Below are positions 54,744-63,813 of a DNA stretch of 64,000 nt, piece by piece (within the stretch, counting starts at the first letter, position 1; each line of letters opens with the position of its first letter). Both the position numbers and the translations under genes were made by a program. Source of the DNA: Polynucleobacter sp. 71A-WALBACH (GTDB lineage Bacteria; Pseudomonadota; Gammaproteobacteria; Burkholderiales; Burkholderiaceae); contig NZ_JACVOP010000001.1 in NCBI RefSeq assembly GCF_018882365.1, positions 1,158,449-1,222,448 of the forward strand, read 5' to 3'. Under the pieces are notes generated by a model, which had not been told where the DNA came from, searched no databases, and worked only from the letters and a program-made list of their open reading frames with translations.

Positions 54744-56447
54744 TTGATAAAGCCTAGCCGATCAAGCCGATACAGATTTTGTATTAAGCGCTTACCCATC
54801 TATTTAGTTTGCTCAAGTTTAGCGCTTTCGGGCTGCACCTCCATGATGCAAAGGGAGGGCGATCCTCCGACGGGCCCTGCTTATGTTGGATGGCTACCTA
54901 CGACTTATAAAACACCTTCTAATCAGCAGTTGCCACGCCCTAAGGAGCAGTGGTGGCAGGACTTTGGTAGCGAAGAGCTCAACGGGATTGTTGAAACCGC
55001 TTTAACTAATAACTTTGATTTGCGCATTGCGATTGCGCGCGTATCACAAACCCGTGCTCAGGCTGACATCGTGAAGTCTGCGCAATATCCCACTCTAGAT
55101 GCCAATGTTCGATATGGTATTCAGGGGCCTACTCCGGGCCCAGGTTATGCGGCCAATACCTCGCAGTGGAGTTCGCAGCCACTTTGGCAGGCCGGCGCCC
55201 TCGTTAACTATGAGGTTGATCTTTGGGGTAAAAAAGGCTTTGATACGCAGTCTGCATTTTCACAAGCCTTGGCTAGTGAGTTCAATCGCCAGGCTGTCGC
55301 GTTGAGTTTGGTGGGCGATGTGATGACGGTTTATTTTCAGGTCGTTTCGCTGGATGAGCGCATCGTGGTTAGTGAGCGCAATTTGGAAACGATCCGGGGC
55401 GTAGGTAGGGGCTTAGAGCGTAGGGTGCAATTGGGTGATGCCACTCTGATTGATTTATCCCAACAGTTGATTTTGCAAAACAATACCGATGCTCTGGTAA
55501 CCGGTTTAAAGCTTCAGCGGGAGAGGGCGATTAATCGTCTGGCAGCTCTTTTGGGCACAACGACCTCTAGCATCAAAATCAAAGTTAAATCTGTAGAAGA
55601 ATTCAAAGCCCCAGTAGTGGCTCCTGGCTTGCCATCCGACTTGCTGTGCCGCCGTCCCGATATTCGGAGGGCTGAGGCTTCTTTAGAGGGGGCAGAGGCC
55701 GACTTATTGTCAGCTCGCGCCAATCTCTTCCCCACTTTCTCCATTACGGGTGGAGGTGGTTATGGCAGCTTCCTATTGTCCCAGCTCACTATGCCGCAAA
55801 GTTTGTTTTACAACATCACTAGTAACCTCGTTCAAAACATCTTTGATGCGGGTAAGCGTCGTGCACAAATTCAGTTAGCTAGTGCGAAGAATGTGGAATT
55901 ACTTGAAGGTTATGCCAATACCGTTGTAGGCGCCATGCGCGATGTTGAAGATGGATTATCTGGAGTGGCACTAACTGCGCAGGCTTATGCTGCCTTAAAT
56001 GAATCTCGTAATCGCGCACAACGTCTGGCTGTGATGAGTGCCAAGGTAGTTGAGCGCGGTGGTATGGATTATGTTCAGTTATATGAGATCCAAAGAACGG
56101 TCATTGCTTCGGAGGATGCTGCTGTGAGTGCCCGGAGCGATCAGTTAATTGCTTCAGTCAATCTCTACAAGGCCATTGGTGGTGGTATGAAATTAGAAAA
56201 CGATCCTTGTTTGGGCGGCGGCAATTTACCTGAGGCAGATGCGAGTTGGGTTGCAAAAGCCAATAGCGCAGATTCTGTATTTGGGTCTAAACCAGATTTG
56301 GTTGTGAGTCCAAAAGGTCAAGTAAGTTACCGCGGAAGCAAGGCGCCATTGCCTGGTAGCGGCCTGAAGGCCTTGGAGTCTCCGATGATTCCCCGTGATT
56401 CTGCTTTCGAACTTATCTCCACTCCTGTAAGTCAGGAGGCTAAATAA
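54744..56447 (+). CDS. Outer-membrane factor lipoprotein of a type I secretion system
   Basis: 567 residues from TTG 54744 (AAGG 8 nt upstream). The frame is open to ATG 54582, but that would put 54 extra residues before the signal peptide and span an inverted repeat. The signal peptide ends LALSGC, a lipobox with Cys at residue 31. Two outer-efflux-protein repeats follow (WWQDFGSEELNGIV, then the second half from about 300, with LLCRRPDIRRAEASL). It is NodT/OprM-like and forms the TolC-type exit duct. A P/S-rich C-terminal tail is extra. Its stop overlaps the ABC gene start by one base. Confidence 0.85.
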   Translation: MIKPSRSSRYRFCIKRLPIYLVCSSLALSGCTSMMQREGDPPTGPAYVGWLPTTYKTPSNQQLPRPKEQWWQDFGSEELNGIVETALTNNFDLRIAIARVSQTRAQADIVKSAQYPTLDANVRYGIQGPTPGPGYAANTSQWSSQPLWQAGALVNYEVDLWGKKGFDTQSAFSQALASEFNRQAVALSLVGDVMTVYFQVVSLDERIVVSERNLETIRGVGRGLERRVQLGDATLIDLSQQLILQNNTDALVTGLKLQRERAINRLAALLGTTTSSIKIKVKSVEEFKAPVVAPGLPSDLLCRRPDIRRAEASLEGAEADLLSARANLFPTFSITGGGGYGSFLLSQLTMPQSLFYNITSNLVQNIFDAGKRRAQIQLASAKNVELLEGYANTVVGAMRDVEDGLSGVALTAQAYAALNESRNRAQRLAVMSAKVVERGGMDYVQLYEIQRTVIASEDAAVSARSDQLIASVNLYKAIGGGMKLENDPCLGGGNLPEADASWVAKANSADSVFGSKPDLVVSPKGQVSYRGSKAPLPGSGLKALESPMIPRDSAFELISTPVSQEAK

Positions 56448-59400
56448 TGAAACAAATCTTACAAAAAATCTGGGCTGCCATACAGTATTGTGGCCGCGCC
56501 TTAAAAATGGGCTTAATCACTTTGTATTTGGTGGTGAAGTCGGACATGGAGTCCCTGTGGACTCATTTGCAAGGCAAACATAGAGTGCTTCGAGAGAGTA
56601 AATCTTTTGATCGCAAAAAGGCCCATGCTGCATTCTCAGCTCATATGCCAAAAGCAAAGCCAGCACACTGGATTCCCCTGCTAAAAGCGCGCTGGGTATC
56701 GAGTAAGCACCGTCTGCTGATGGAGTGGCAAGAATTTAAAGCAGAGATGATTGTTCTGCTTGAGCGGATACATCAAATTCGCAATCAGACTGACATGCAG
56801 AAGCTCGTGGGGATGCTGTCCCCATTTGATACTGAGAAAAAAACCATCCTTGCTGCCAGCATTGTGATCAATCTACTGGCCTTAGCTTTCCCATTGTTAA
56901 TGCTTCAGCTATACGACCGCATCTTGCCCCATCAATCCCTTGATACCTTGGGCTTATTTGCGATTACTGTTGGTATTGCTGTTGCCTTGGAATCGGTCAC
57001 ACGGGTTGCGCGCTCCTACACTACTGCCTGGATTTCAGCACGCTTTGAACATAAGGCCATGATGGAGGTGGCTGAGAGAATTTTAGTTGAGCCACTGCAT
57101 GAGTTTGAGCGTCAGGGTACTGGTGCTGTGATGGAAAACTTCAAATCCATCTCTAGCTTGAAGTACCACTACTCCGGACAGACTTTCCAGCAGTTGATGG
57201 ATTTGCCGTTCACATTTTTATATTTATTGATTATTTTCATACTCAATATCTGGATTGGCTTATTAGTTACGTTTGGATATGCGGTATTTGTTTTCATTAC
57301 CTGGAAGATGGGTCGCAACGATCCTGAGTTAATCAAAGAGCAGAAGACGGCAGACTTGCGCCGCAGTAACTTCTTAAATGAAACACTGAGCAATGTTCAT
57401 ACGATGAAATCCATGTCCATGGAGTCATTGATGTTGCGTCGCTATGAGCGTTTACAAGAAAGTAGCGCACGCATCATGGCCCGCATGACCTATGCGGGTG
57501 ACATGTCAGCCGGTATTGGTAATGTCTTTTCACCTTTAATGACAACCTTAGTGGTGGCTCTTGGTGCCTACTTGGTGATTACTCATCATTTAACCAATGG
57601 TGAGTTGGCTGCATGCGTATTGCTAGGTATGCGTTCGCTTGCGCCACTGCAGCGCTTGGGTGGCATGTGGACCAAGTTCCAGCAAGATGAAGTATTGCGT
57701 GACAGCTTAGCCAAAACCTTAACCTTGCCAGGATTTCCTGCGACCACGAGCTTGAATGATGGCGAAGAAATCAAGGTATTTGACAAAGAACTTATCCCAT
57801 CCTCGCTTGAACTATCTGATGTGAGCTACCAATTCCCGGGCAGCACAAGCAAAATCTTTGATCATCTGAATTTGTCGGTCGCCGCTGGTGAATGTGTCGC
57901 TATTACAGGCGATATTGGGGCTGGGCGAAGCACCTTGCTGCAGATTATGGCGGGCGTTATTTCCCCGACGGAAGGTCATGTTCTAGTCAACGGTACAGAT
58001 ATTTTTGAAATCGATTTACGGAAACTTACCGAGCAAGTAGCTTACCTTCCCCAAAGCAGTCAGATGTTCGAAGGATCTTTGCTGGATAACGCAAGTGTCT
58101 TTGACGCTAGTCGGGTCGACCGTGCGTTAGCAACTGCAAAATCCCTGGGCTTAGGCGATTTTGTGTCCAAAATGCCGCGAGGTTGGGATTCTCCAGTAGG
58201 GGATATGGCTACCGATTCATTGCCGCCGGGTTACCGTCAGCGGATTGCTATTGTGCGGGCCTTATCCAATCAGCCTAATGTGATTTTGATCGATGACCCT
58301 ACATCCACTATCGACTCGGAAGGGGATGCTGTTTTCTTACGCTTCCTAGAATCCATTAAAGGAAAGATCACTCTAGTCATCGTGTCGCAAAGACCTTCCT
58401 ATTTGCGCCTGGCAAATAAGACTTGGTATTTGAGTGCTGGTAAGTTGGCTGAAGTCTTACCTGGGCAAGTTACTACCCTTAGTGGGGTTGTGGTTTCACA
58501 TGAAGGTGGCACGGGCACTGGCTCTGATATTGCGCTTACTACCAACTCAAGAGCCTCTGAAGGCTTCAGTTATCAATCGATGTCTAGCGCCGAGTATTTC
58601 GACTCACCCTTAAAGCGCGGACATATTGATACCGAACGTTGGGAGCGCACTAATGAGACGGTCAATAGTAATTTCAAAAATGAGACTGATTTATCTGGTT
58701 GCTTAACGCTGTTACTCAAGTTGATGAACTCCCGTGGTACTGCGCGTGAAGTTGCGGAGTCCTTGCCTTACTTTACCGAGAGCTTAGATTTACCTGGATT
58801 TCATAATTCGATGGCTCAGCTGGGTTACAAAGTCATCAAAGTCCATTGTGCTTTAGGTGATTTAGATCCGCGTTCATTGCCTTGCTTATTCCTGCCAGAT
58901 GATGGATTTGGTTTCATCGCCATGGGCCGCGTAGGACAGCAAATGCGTAAGGGCGTTAGTGAGTCAGGCGAGGTTGATCTCGAATCCAATTTAGGCATGA
59001 TGGGTCAAGCCTTTTTCTATGAGTTAGCTGATAGCAAGACTGTAGAGAATCGCTCTTGGGTCTTTAGGGTGATGTTGCGTTTCTCACCCCTCATTGGTCA
59101 AGCCACGATTTCCGCTTTAGTAACTGGTTTGGTTATTATGGCTGGGCCACTATTTATGATGGTCGTGTACAGCACGATCATTCCATCGGGCGCGCAAGAT
59201 ACGCTTCTGTATTTAGGCATTGGATCGGTCCTTGCACTGTCTTTGGCCTTCTTCTTCATGCGCCAACGTGCTCGAATTCTGTCTTATATCGCAGGACGTA
59301 TCGAGTATTTATTCGGTGCCACAATTTTGCAGCAGGTATTTAAGATGTCGCCTGCTTACACTGAACGCGCATCAGTAGGTTCACAAACATCCCGCTTGCA

Positions 59401-60733
59401 AAGTTTTGAGGCTATTCGGGATTTATTTATCGGACCTTTGGCTTCAACTGTCTTGGAGTCTCCAGCAACCATCATTCTGTTGATTGCCTTATCGATCATT
59501 AATCCAATTGCATTATTGGTGTTTGTCATCATGGCCACCATATATGGATTGTTATATTGGCTCTTCTCGGTTCCTACTCGGGATCGAGTATCGGCAGTAA
59601 GCAAGGCTTCTACCAAGCGTAATGAATTCTTGGTGGAAATGATTACCAAAATGCGTGTTGTGAGGGAGTGTGGCGCTCAGACACTATGGCTCGAGCGCTT
59701 TAGGGAAATCTCCGCCAATGCCACGATGGCATCATTTAAGGCGGAGCAGATGTCTTCCTTATTGGTCGGCGTGTCTTATTTCGTCATGATGTTGTCGGCT
59801 TTGTTTATCGTGACAGCCACTGTGCCAGCGGTATTCATGCAAACCGTTTCATCAGGCGCATTGATTGCTTCCATGATGTTGATGTGGCGGGTACTAACAC
59901 CGATTCAAACCATCTTTACTAATATGACTCGCATTGAGCGTGTGCGAAGCGCTACCCGTCAAATTGACGGATTGATGAAGATTCAGGGTGAGAGCCAAGG
60001 ATCTGCTAGTTCTTTGATTGCTCGTGGCCTTGAAGGTGCCATTGAATTTGCCCGGGTTTCATTCCGTTATTCACTCAATGTTGATCCAGCGCTGATTGGT
60101 GTGGAGTTTAAGGTGGCGCCTGGTGAAATGGTGGCGATTAGTGGACCTAATGGCGGTGGTAAATCTACTCTTCTCAAATTGATCTTGGGAATGTATCAGC
60201 CGCAAGCGGGATCTATCCTGATTGATAACGTAGACATTCGCCAACTTGATCCAATTGAATTGCGTCGCATGATTGGTTATGCGCCTCAAGATATTCAATT
60301 ATTCAGAGCCACCATTGCTCAGAATCTCCGCCTTGCCCGTCCCGACGCGACTGATGATGAGGTGTATCAGGCCTTGGATATGGCTGGCGCATTAGAGCAG
60401 GTATTGGCACTGCCAAGAGGCTTGGAATATCGCGTGGGTGACAACACCAACGATCTGCCTTCTAGCCTAAAGCAAAAATTATCCTTAGCGCGCGCCTATT
60501 TAACTCGTGCACCTATCTTGGTATTTGATGAGCCAGGTGCAGGCCTGGATGAAATGGGCGATCGTAAATTTATAGAAACCATGAAAGCGCTCAAGGGAAA
60601 AGCCACGGTGATCTTTATCAGTCATCGCCCAAGTCATATCCGCTTAGCCGACACTTTACTGGTGTTAGATAAAGGGTATTTGCGCGCTGCTGGCCCTCCT
60701 AATGAATTACTCAAACAGCCAACGGCAGCCTAA
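56447..60733 (+). CDS. Tandem-fused type I secretion ABC transporter with degenerate first NBD
   Basis: 1428 residues, twice the usual half-transporter. Helical cytoplasmic extension (1-130), TMD1 (about 135-410), NBD1 (about 455-650), C39-peptidase-like domain (about 745-860), TMD2 (about 875-1160) and NBD2 (about 1195-1420). NBD1 is degenerate: Walker A GDIGAGRST (Lys to Arg494), signature LPPGYRQR, catalytic Glu replaced by D617 (LIDDP) and H-loop His by Gln (SQRPS). NBD2 keeps GPNGGGKST (K1239), FDEPG (E1362) and SHRPS but has the odd signature LPSSLKQK. The second half resembles LapB-type exporters, the first PrtD-type. Such exporters usually work as homodimers, so a fused asymmetric pair is unusual. 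It is flanked by OMF and HlyD genes. Confidence 0.9.
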   Translation: MKQILQKIWAAIQYCGRALKMGLITLYLVVKSDMESLWTHLQGKHRVLRESKSFDRKKAHAAFSAHMPKAKPAHWIPLLKARWVSSKHRLLMEWQEFKAEMIVLLERIHQIRNQTDMQKLVGMLSPFDTEKKTILAASIVINLLALAFPLLMLQLYDRILPHQSLDTLGLFAITVGIAVALESVTRVARSYTTAWISARFEHKAMMEVAERILVEPLHEFERQGTGAVMENFKSISSLKYHYSGQTFQQLMDLPFTFLYLLIIFILNIWIGLLVTFGYAVFVFITWKMGRNDPELIKEQKTADLRRSNFLNETLSNVHTMKSMSMESLMLRRYERLQESSARIMARMTYAGDMSAGIGNVFSPLMTTLVVALGAYLVITHHLTNGELAACVLLGMRSLAPLQRLGGMWTKFQQDEVLRDSLAKTLTLPGFPATTSLNDGEEIKVFDKELIPSSLELSDVSYQFPGSTSKIFDHLNLSVAAGECVAITGDIGAGRSTLLQIMAGVISPTEGHVLVNGTDIFEIDLRKLTEQVAYLPQSSQMFEGSLLDNASVFDASRVDRALATAKSLGLGDFVSKMPRGWDSPVGDMATDSLPPGYRQRIAIVRALSNQPNVILIDDPTSTIDSEGDAVFLRFLESIKGKITLVIVSQRPSYLRLANKTWYLSAGKLAEVLPGQVTTLSGVVVSHEGGTGTGSDIALTTNSRASEGFSYQSMSSAEYFDSPLKRGHIDTERWERTNETVNSNFKNETDLSGCLTLLLKLMNSRGTAREVAESLPYFTESLDLPGFHNSMAQLGYKVIKVHCALGDLDPRSLPCLFLPDDGFGFIAMGRVGQQMRKGVSESGEVDLESNLGMMGQAFFYELADSKTVENRSWVFRVMLRFSPLIGQATISALVTGLVIMAGPLFMMVVYSTIIPSGAQDTLLYLGIGSVLALSLAFFFMRQRARILSYIAGRIEYLFGATILQQVFKMSPAYTERASVGSQTSRLQSFEAIRDLFIGPLASTVLESPATIILLIALSIINPIALLVFVIMATIYGLLYWLFSVPTRDRVSAVSKASTKRNEFLVEMITKMRVVRECGAQTLWLERFREISANATMASFKAEQMSSLLVGVSYFVMMLSALFIVTATVPAVFMQTVSSGALIASMMLMWRVLTPIQTIFTNMTRIERVRSATRQIDGLMKIQGESQGSASSLIARGLEGAIEFARVSFRYSLNVDPALIGVEFKVAPGEMVAISGPNGGGKSTLLKLILGMYQPQAGSILIDNVDIRQLDPIELRRMIGYAPQDIQLFRATIAQNLRLARPDATDDEVYQALDMAGALEQVLALPRGLEYRVGDNTNDLPSSLKQKLSLARAYLTRAPILVFDEPGAGLDEMGDRKFIETMKALKGKATVIFISHRPSHIRLADTLLVLDKGYLRAAGPPNELLKQPTAA

Positions 60734-60806
60734 ATATGAATCCGCAAATGATGAAGCCAGCCAATACGAAAACATGCAGCAAGATACTAAGTAAGAGAGT
60801 CAAATT

Positions 60807-62009
60807 ATGAATACGCCACTTTCACAAGAGCCAGAAAAAGGTAGCCCGCTAGTATTGGGTAGTCGCAATGACAACTACATTGCGAAAGCCATCCTATTAG
60901 AGGAGGCAGCCCCACCTGTCTATTGGCAAACCACGGTTAAATTAATTGCTTACTCTTTAGGTGCTTTCTTTATTTGGGCTTTATTCGCCAATCTGGATGT
61001 GGTTGCTACAGCCCCTGGACAAGTCATGCCGATGCAGTCGGTGCAAATCATTCAGCACGTTGATGGAGGGCGGATCGCAGAAATAGAAGTGTCTGATGGC
61101 CAGGAGGTCAAAGCAGGGCAGGTGCTGATGCGCCTCAATGACACCGAAGCGGGTGCCGAGTATTTGACACTGTCTGCTAAGTATTGGGGTCTCGTTACAA
61201 GGGTAGAGCGCTTACGTGCGCTCCTGGCTGATCGTAAAGCGGATTTCTCCGCAGTGCCAGAGCAATATAAGCAAGTTGTTGCTGAACAAGAATTTACTTT
61301 GAAAACTTCCAAAGAGCAGATCGGTCAACTGGAGTCAGAAATCAAGATCTTGAGTGAAGTGAGTTCTATTCGTGGTGATTTAGCGAAAGAGAAGTTGGCT
61401 ACCCGTGTTCAAGCTTTGGATGCCCAAAGAAACTTGAGTCAAGCTCAGGCAGAGTTATTGCGTTATCGCAAAGCTAATATGGATGACCTCAATACTTCAA
61501 CTGGTGAGCTTGCTCAGACTGAAGAGCAAATGACAAAACTGAAAGATCGCTTGGAGCGTGTGGATGTCGTATCCCCAGTCGATGGCGTAGTGCAAGATCT
61601 GAAGTTCCGCACTATTGGTGGTGTCATACCTCCTGGCGCAACCTTAATGAATGTAATACCGCTCGATGGCAAGATGCATGCTGAAGTGCGCGTTCAACCA
61701 ACCGATATTGGTTTTGTGAAGAAGGGTGAAGATGCGCGCCTCAAGTTAGGTACTTACGACTTCATGCGCTACGGGACCATTACCGGAAAAGTCACCATGG
61801 TTTCTTCGTTCAGTTCCTTGGATGAAAAATCGAATCCTTATTTCAAAGTGATTGTGAGTATTCCGCAAAACTTTGTGGGTGATAAGGAAAAGACTATTGA
61901 GCCGGGTATGACTATTCAAGCAGACATCATTACCGATCGTCAATCCGTTCTGAAATATCTCTTGCGTCCAATCTATGTCGCTTTCTCACAAGGTATGCGT
62001 GAGCGCTAA
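60807..62009 (+). CDS. HlyD-family membrane fusion protein of the type I system
   Basis: 400 residues: cytoplasmic N-terminus, one membrane helix (about 45-68), a lipoyl-type half (GQVMPMQSVQIIQHVDGGRIAEI), a long coiled-coil hairpin (about 130-250) and the second lipoyl half with beta-barrel (VVSPVDGVVQDLKF on). It links the inner-membrane ABC protein to the outer-membrane duct. The gene lies 73 bp after the ABC gene, and the three form one operon. The final residues overlap the open frame of the next gene. Confidence 0.92.
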   Translation: MNTPLSQEPEKGSPLVLGSRNDNYIAKAILLEEAAPPVYWQTTVKLIAYSLGAFFIWALFANLDVVATAPGQVMPMQSVQIIQHVDGGRIAEIEVSDGQEVKAGQVLMRLNDTEAGAEYLTLSAKYWGLVTRVERLRALLADRKADFSAVPEQYKQVVAEQEFTLKTSKEQIGQLESEIKILSEVSSIRGDLAKEKLATRVQALDAQRNLSQAQAELLRYRKANMDDLNTSTGELAQTEEQMTKLKDRLERVDVVSPVDGVVQDLKFRTIGGVIPPGATLMNVIPLDGKMHAEVRVQPTDIGFVKKGEDARLKLGTYDFMRYGTITGKVTMVSSFSSLDEKSNPYFKVIVSIPQNFVGDKEKTIEPGMTIQADIITDRQSVLKYLLRPIYVAFSQGMRER

Positions 62010-62043
62010 AAGTGCGCCTATCACCCATCGAGAAATAATAAAT

Positions 62044-63789
62044 ATGAATTCACTACGTTCGCCAATTGATAGGAGGGGATCAAAGTCATTAAGTGCTGCG
62101 ACTAACTCCTCCAAAAAGTCTTCTGTCGAGCAAGTATCTCTTTCTGGACGACAGCAGGAAATTATCAGCCTACTTGCTGAAGGAAAGAGTAATAAGGAAA
62201 TTTCGGATTTTCTGAAGATTGGTTATGGCACGGTAAAACAACATTTGTTTGTGCTCTTCCGTAAGTTAGGTGTGAGCAACCGTACAAAGGCAGTGATTGC
62301 TGCGAACCAGTTAATGAAAGAGCATCCCAATGATTTTGGGGTGACTACTAAATCTGCCCCTCAAAAAGGGAAGCTAGCGCTTGCTCGCGCGGGCGGACAT
62401 TCCTGGCGGCTTGTTTCTGCTGTAGTGATTTCTATTCCGGATACCGCTTTAGCTACCCCAGAAGAGTTGGATTGGCGTAATCAATATTTGTTAGATTTGC
62501 GTGATGTCTTAAAGGGCTACGTGGATGCCTTAGATGGCCAGTTTCTCTTGCTGCCTTATGGTGGAATGTTGGCATGGTTTGGTTATCCCAATACACACCT
62601 TGATGACGCCGACCGAGCGGTACAGCTTGCCCAATTTACCCAGCAATACTCCAATCAGTACTTAACGCAGGACTCAGAAATTGATCCTGAGAAAATAATG
62701 CAGCATGCGATTGGCATCGGTATAGCGTCTAAGCCCGAGATGAGTTCTGATAAAGCTAATGAGCTCTTTGCATCAGATGCCTTTAGGGTAGCTGCAATAT
62801 TGGCCCGTAATGCGAGAGTGCTCAATCGTCCCTTAACCGATACCCTGACAAAAAAATTAGCACCCTTTAGTGTTTCTTGGTTAACAGTCAAAGCAAAGGC
62901 GCCTGAATTAATTCAGGTAGGTGAGATAGCGGCAATTGCAGACGCGCACGTCGCCCCTCTAGACGCAAGTCCACTATGGGGTGGCTTGCCATTTATGGAC
63001 GGTGTAATGGAGTCTGTAAAGTCTGGCGTAGCACAATGGGTTGCTGTGGAGTCTTGGCCACCATCGCTTGCTACTTCCCTAATCGATGCTCTTGGTAATG
63101 CAGCACAACTGAATGGTTTTAAGTCCATACATCTGCGTACTCCTAGCCAGCAACGTCGCGATAAATTGCTGCAAAGTTTTATTGTTCAAGCAGAAAATAG
63201 TCATCGTGATTTAGATTTCAGCGTTTTAGGCTTACCTGTCAGTGCTGGGGGCGGTGAGCGCCTAGGAGCGTTTCTTGCTCAACAGGCAATTCTGAGGCCG
63301 CTAGTTATTCAAGTATATGGATTAAAAGCACTGGAAGCCTTCAAGTACGCACTGGGAGATCGCGGCATAGATCGTATGGCTGCCAGACCTATTCTGGTGA
63401 TTGTGGCTAACCTCAAGGAATCTGGCTCCTCGCAGACTTCAGTGAGACTATTGGGGCCAAGACCAATTGAGATGCCGTTCTCGCGAGTCTATTCCATGAA
63501 TGCACCTACACAAGAGTCGCTGCCAGAGAATATCCGTGTAGATATGCAGGCCATCCTGGATGATCTTTCTGCGCATGCGCAATCTATTGTGATGACGGCT
63601 TCTCAGAATCCTGAAAAACCTATTGAAGAGGTCATTTCTATCTTAGATTTACCGCATCATCAAATTCAAAGTGGATTGCAAGAGTTGGCATCTGCAGGCT
63701 TTATCTTGGCACGTCAAGGAGGCGGTTTTGAGTTCCGCGATCAAGCTACGGCGGAGGCAATTCAACATCTCAGCCTACCCCGTGCATAA
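62044..63789 (+). CDS. N-terminal LuxR HTH fused to a decayed cyclase/ATPase body
   Basis: 581 residues from ATG 62044. The frame is open to 61975 inside hlyD, but the ATG lies 34 bp after its stop. Residues of about 35-95 are a LuxR-type HTH (SGRQQEIISLLAEGKSNKEI, KIGYGTVKQHL), unusually at the N-terminus. Residues of about 115-290 follow the class III cyclase pattern (AVVISIPDT, GMLAWFGYP, DDADRAVQLA, GIGIAS), but the second metal Asp position is Gly (LLPYGGM) and the NxxxR pair is absent, so it looks inactive. The remainder resembles the AAA ATPase part of cyclase-ATPase regulators without a Walker A lysine. It is probably a regulator of the adjacent secretion operon that uses dead domains for sensing. 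Confidence 0.7.
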   Translation: MNSLRSPIDRRGSKSLSAATNSSKKSSVEQVSLSGRQQEIISLLAEGKSNKEISDFLKIGYGTVKQHLFVLFRKLGVSNRTKAVIAANQLMKEHPNDFGVTTKSAPQKGKLALARAGGHSWRLVSAVVISIPDTALATPEELDWRNQYLLDLRDVLKGYVDALDGQFLLLPYGGMLAWFGYPNTHLDDADRAVQLAQFTQQYSNQYLTQDSEIDPEKIMQHAIGIGIASKPEMSSDKANELFASDAFRVAAILARNARVLNRPLTDTLTKKLAPFSVSWLTVKAKAPELIQVGEIAAIADAHVAPLDASPLWGGLPFMDGVMESVKSGVAQWVAVESWPPSLATSLIDALGNAAQLNGFKSIHLRTPSQQRRDKLLQSFIVQAENSHRDLDFSVLGLPVSAGGGERLGAFLAQQAILRPLVIQVYGLKALEAFKYALGDRGIDRMAARPILVIVANLKESGSSQTSVRLLGPRPIEMPFSRVYSMNAPTQESLPENIRVDMQAILDDLSAHAQSIVMTASQNPEKPIEEVISILDLPHHQIQSGLQELASAGFILARQGGGFEFRDQATAEAIQHLSLPRA

Positions 63790-63813
63790 ATTGATTTGAT
63801 GCTTGCATAAGCT

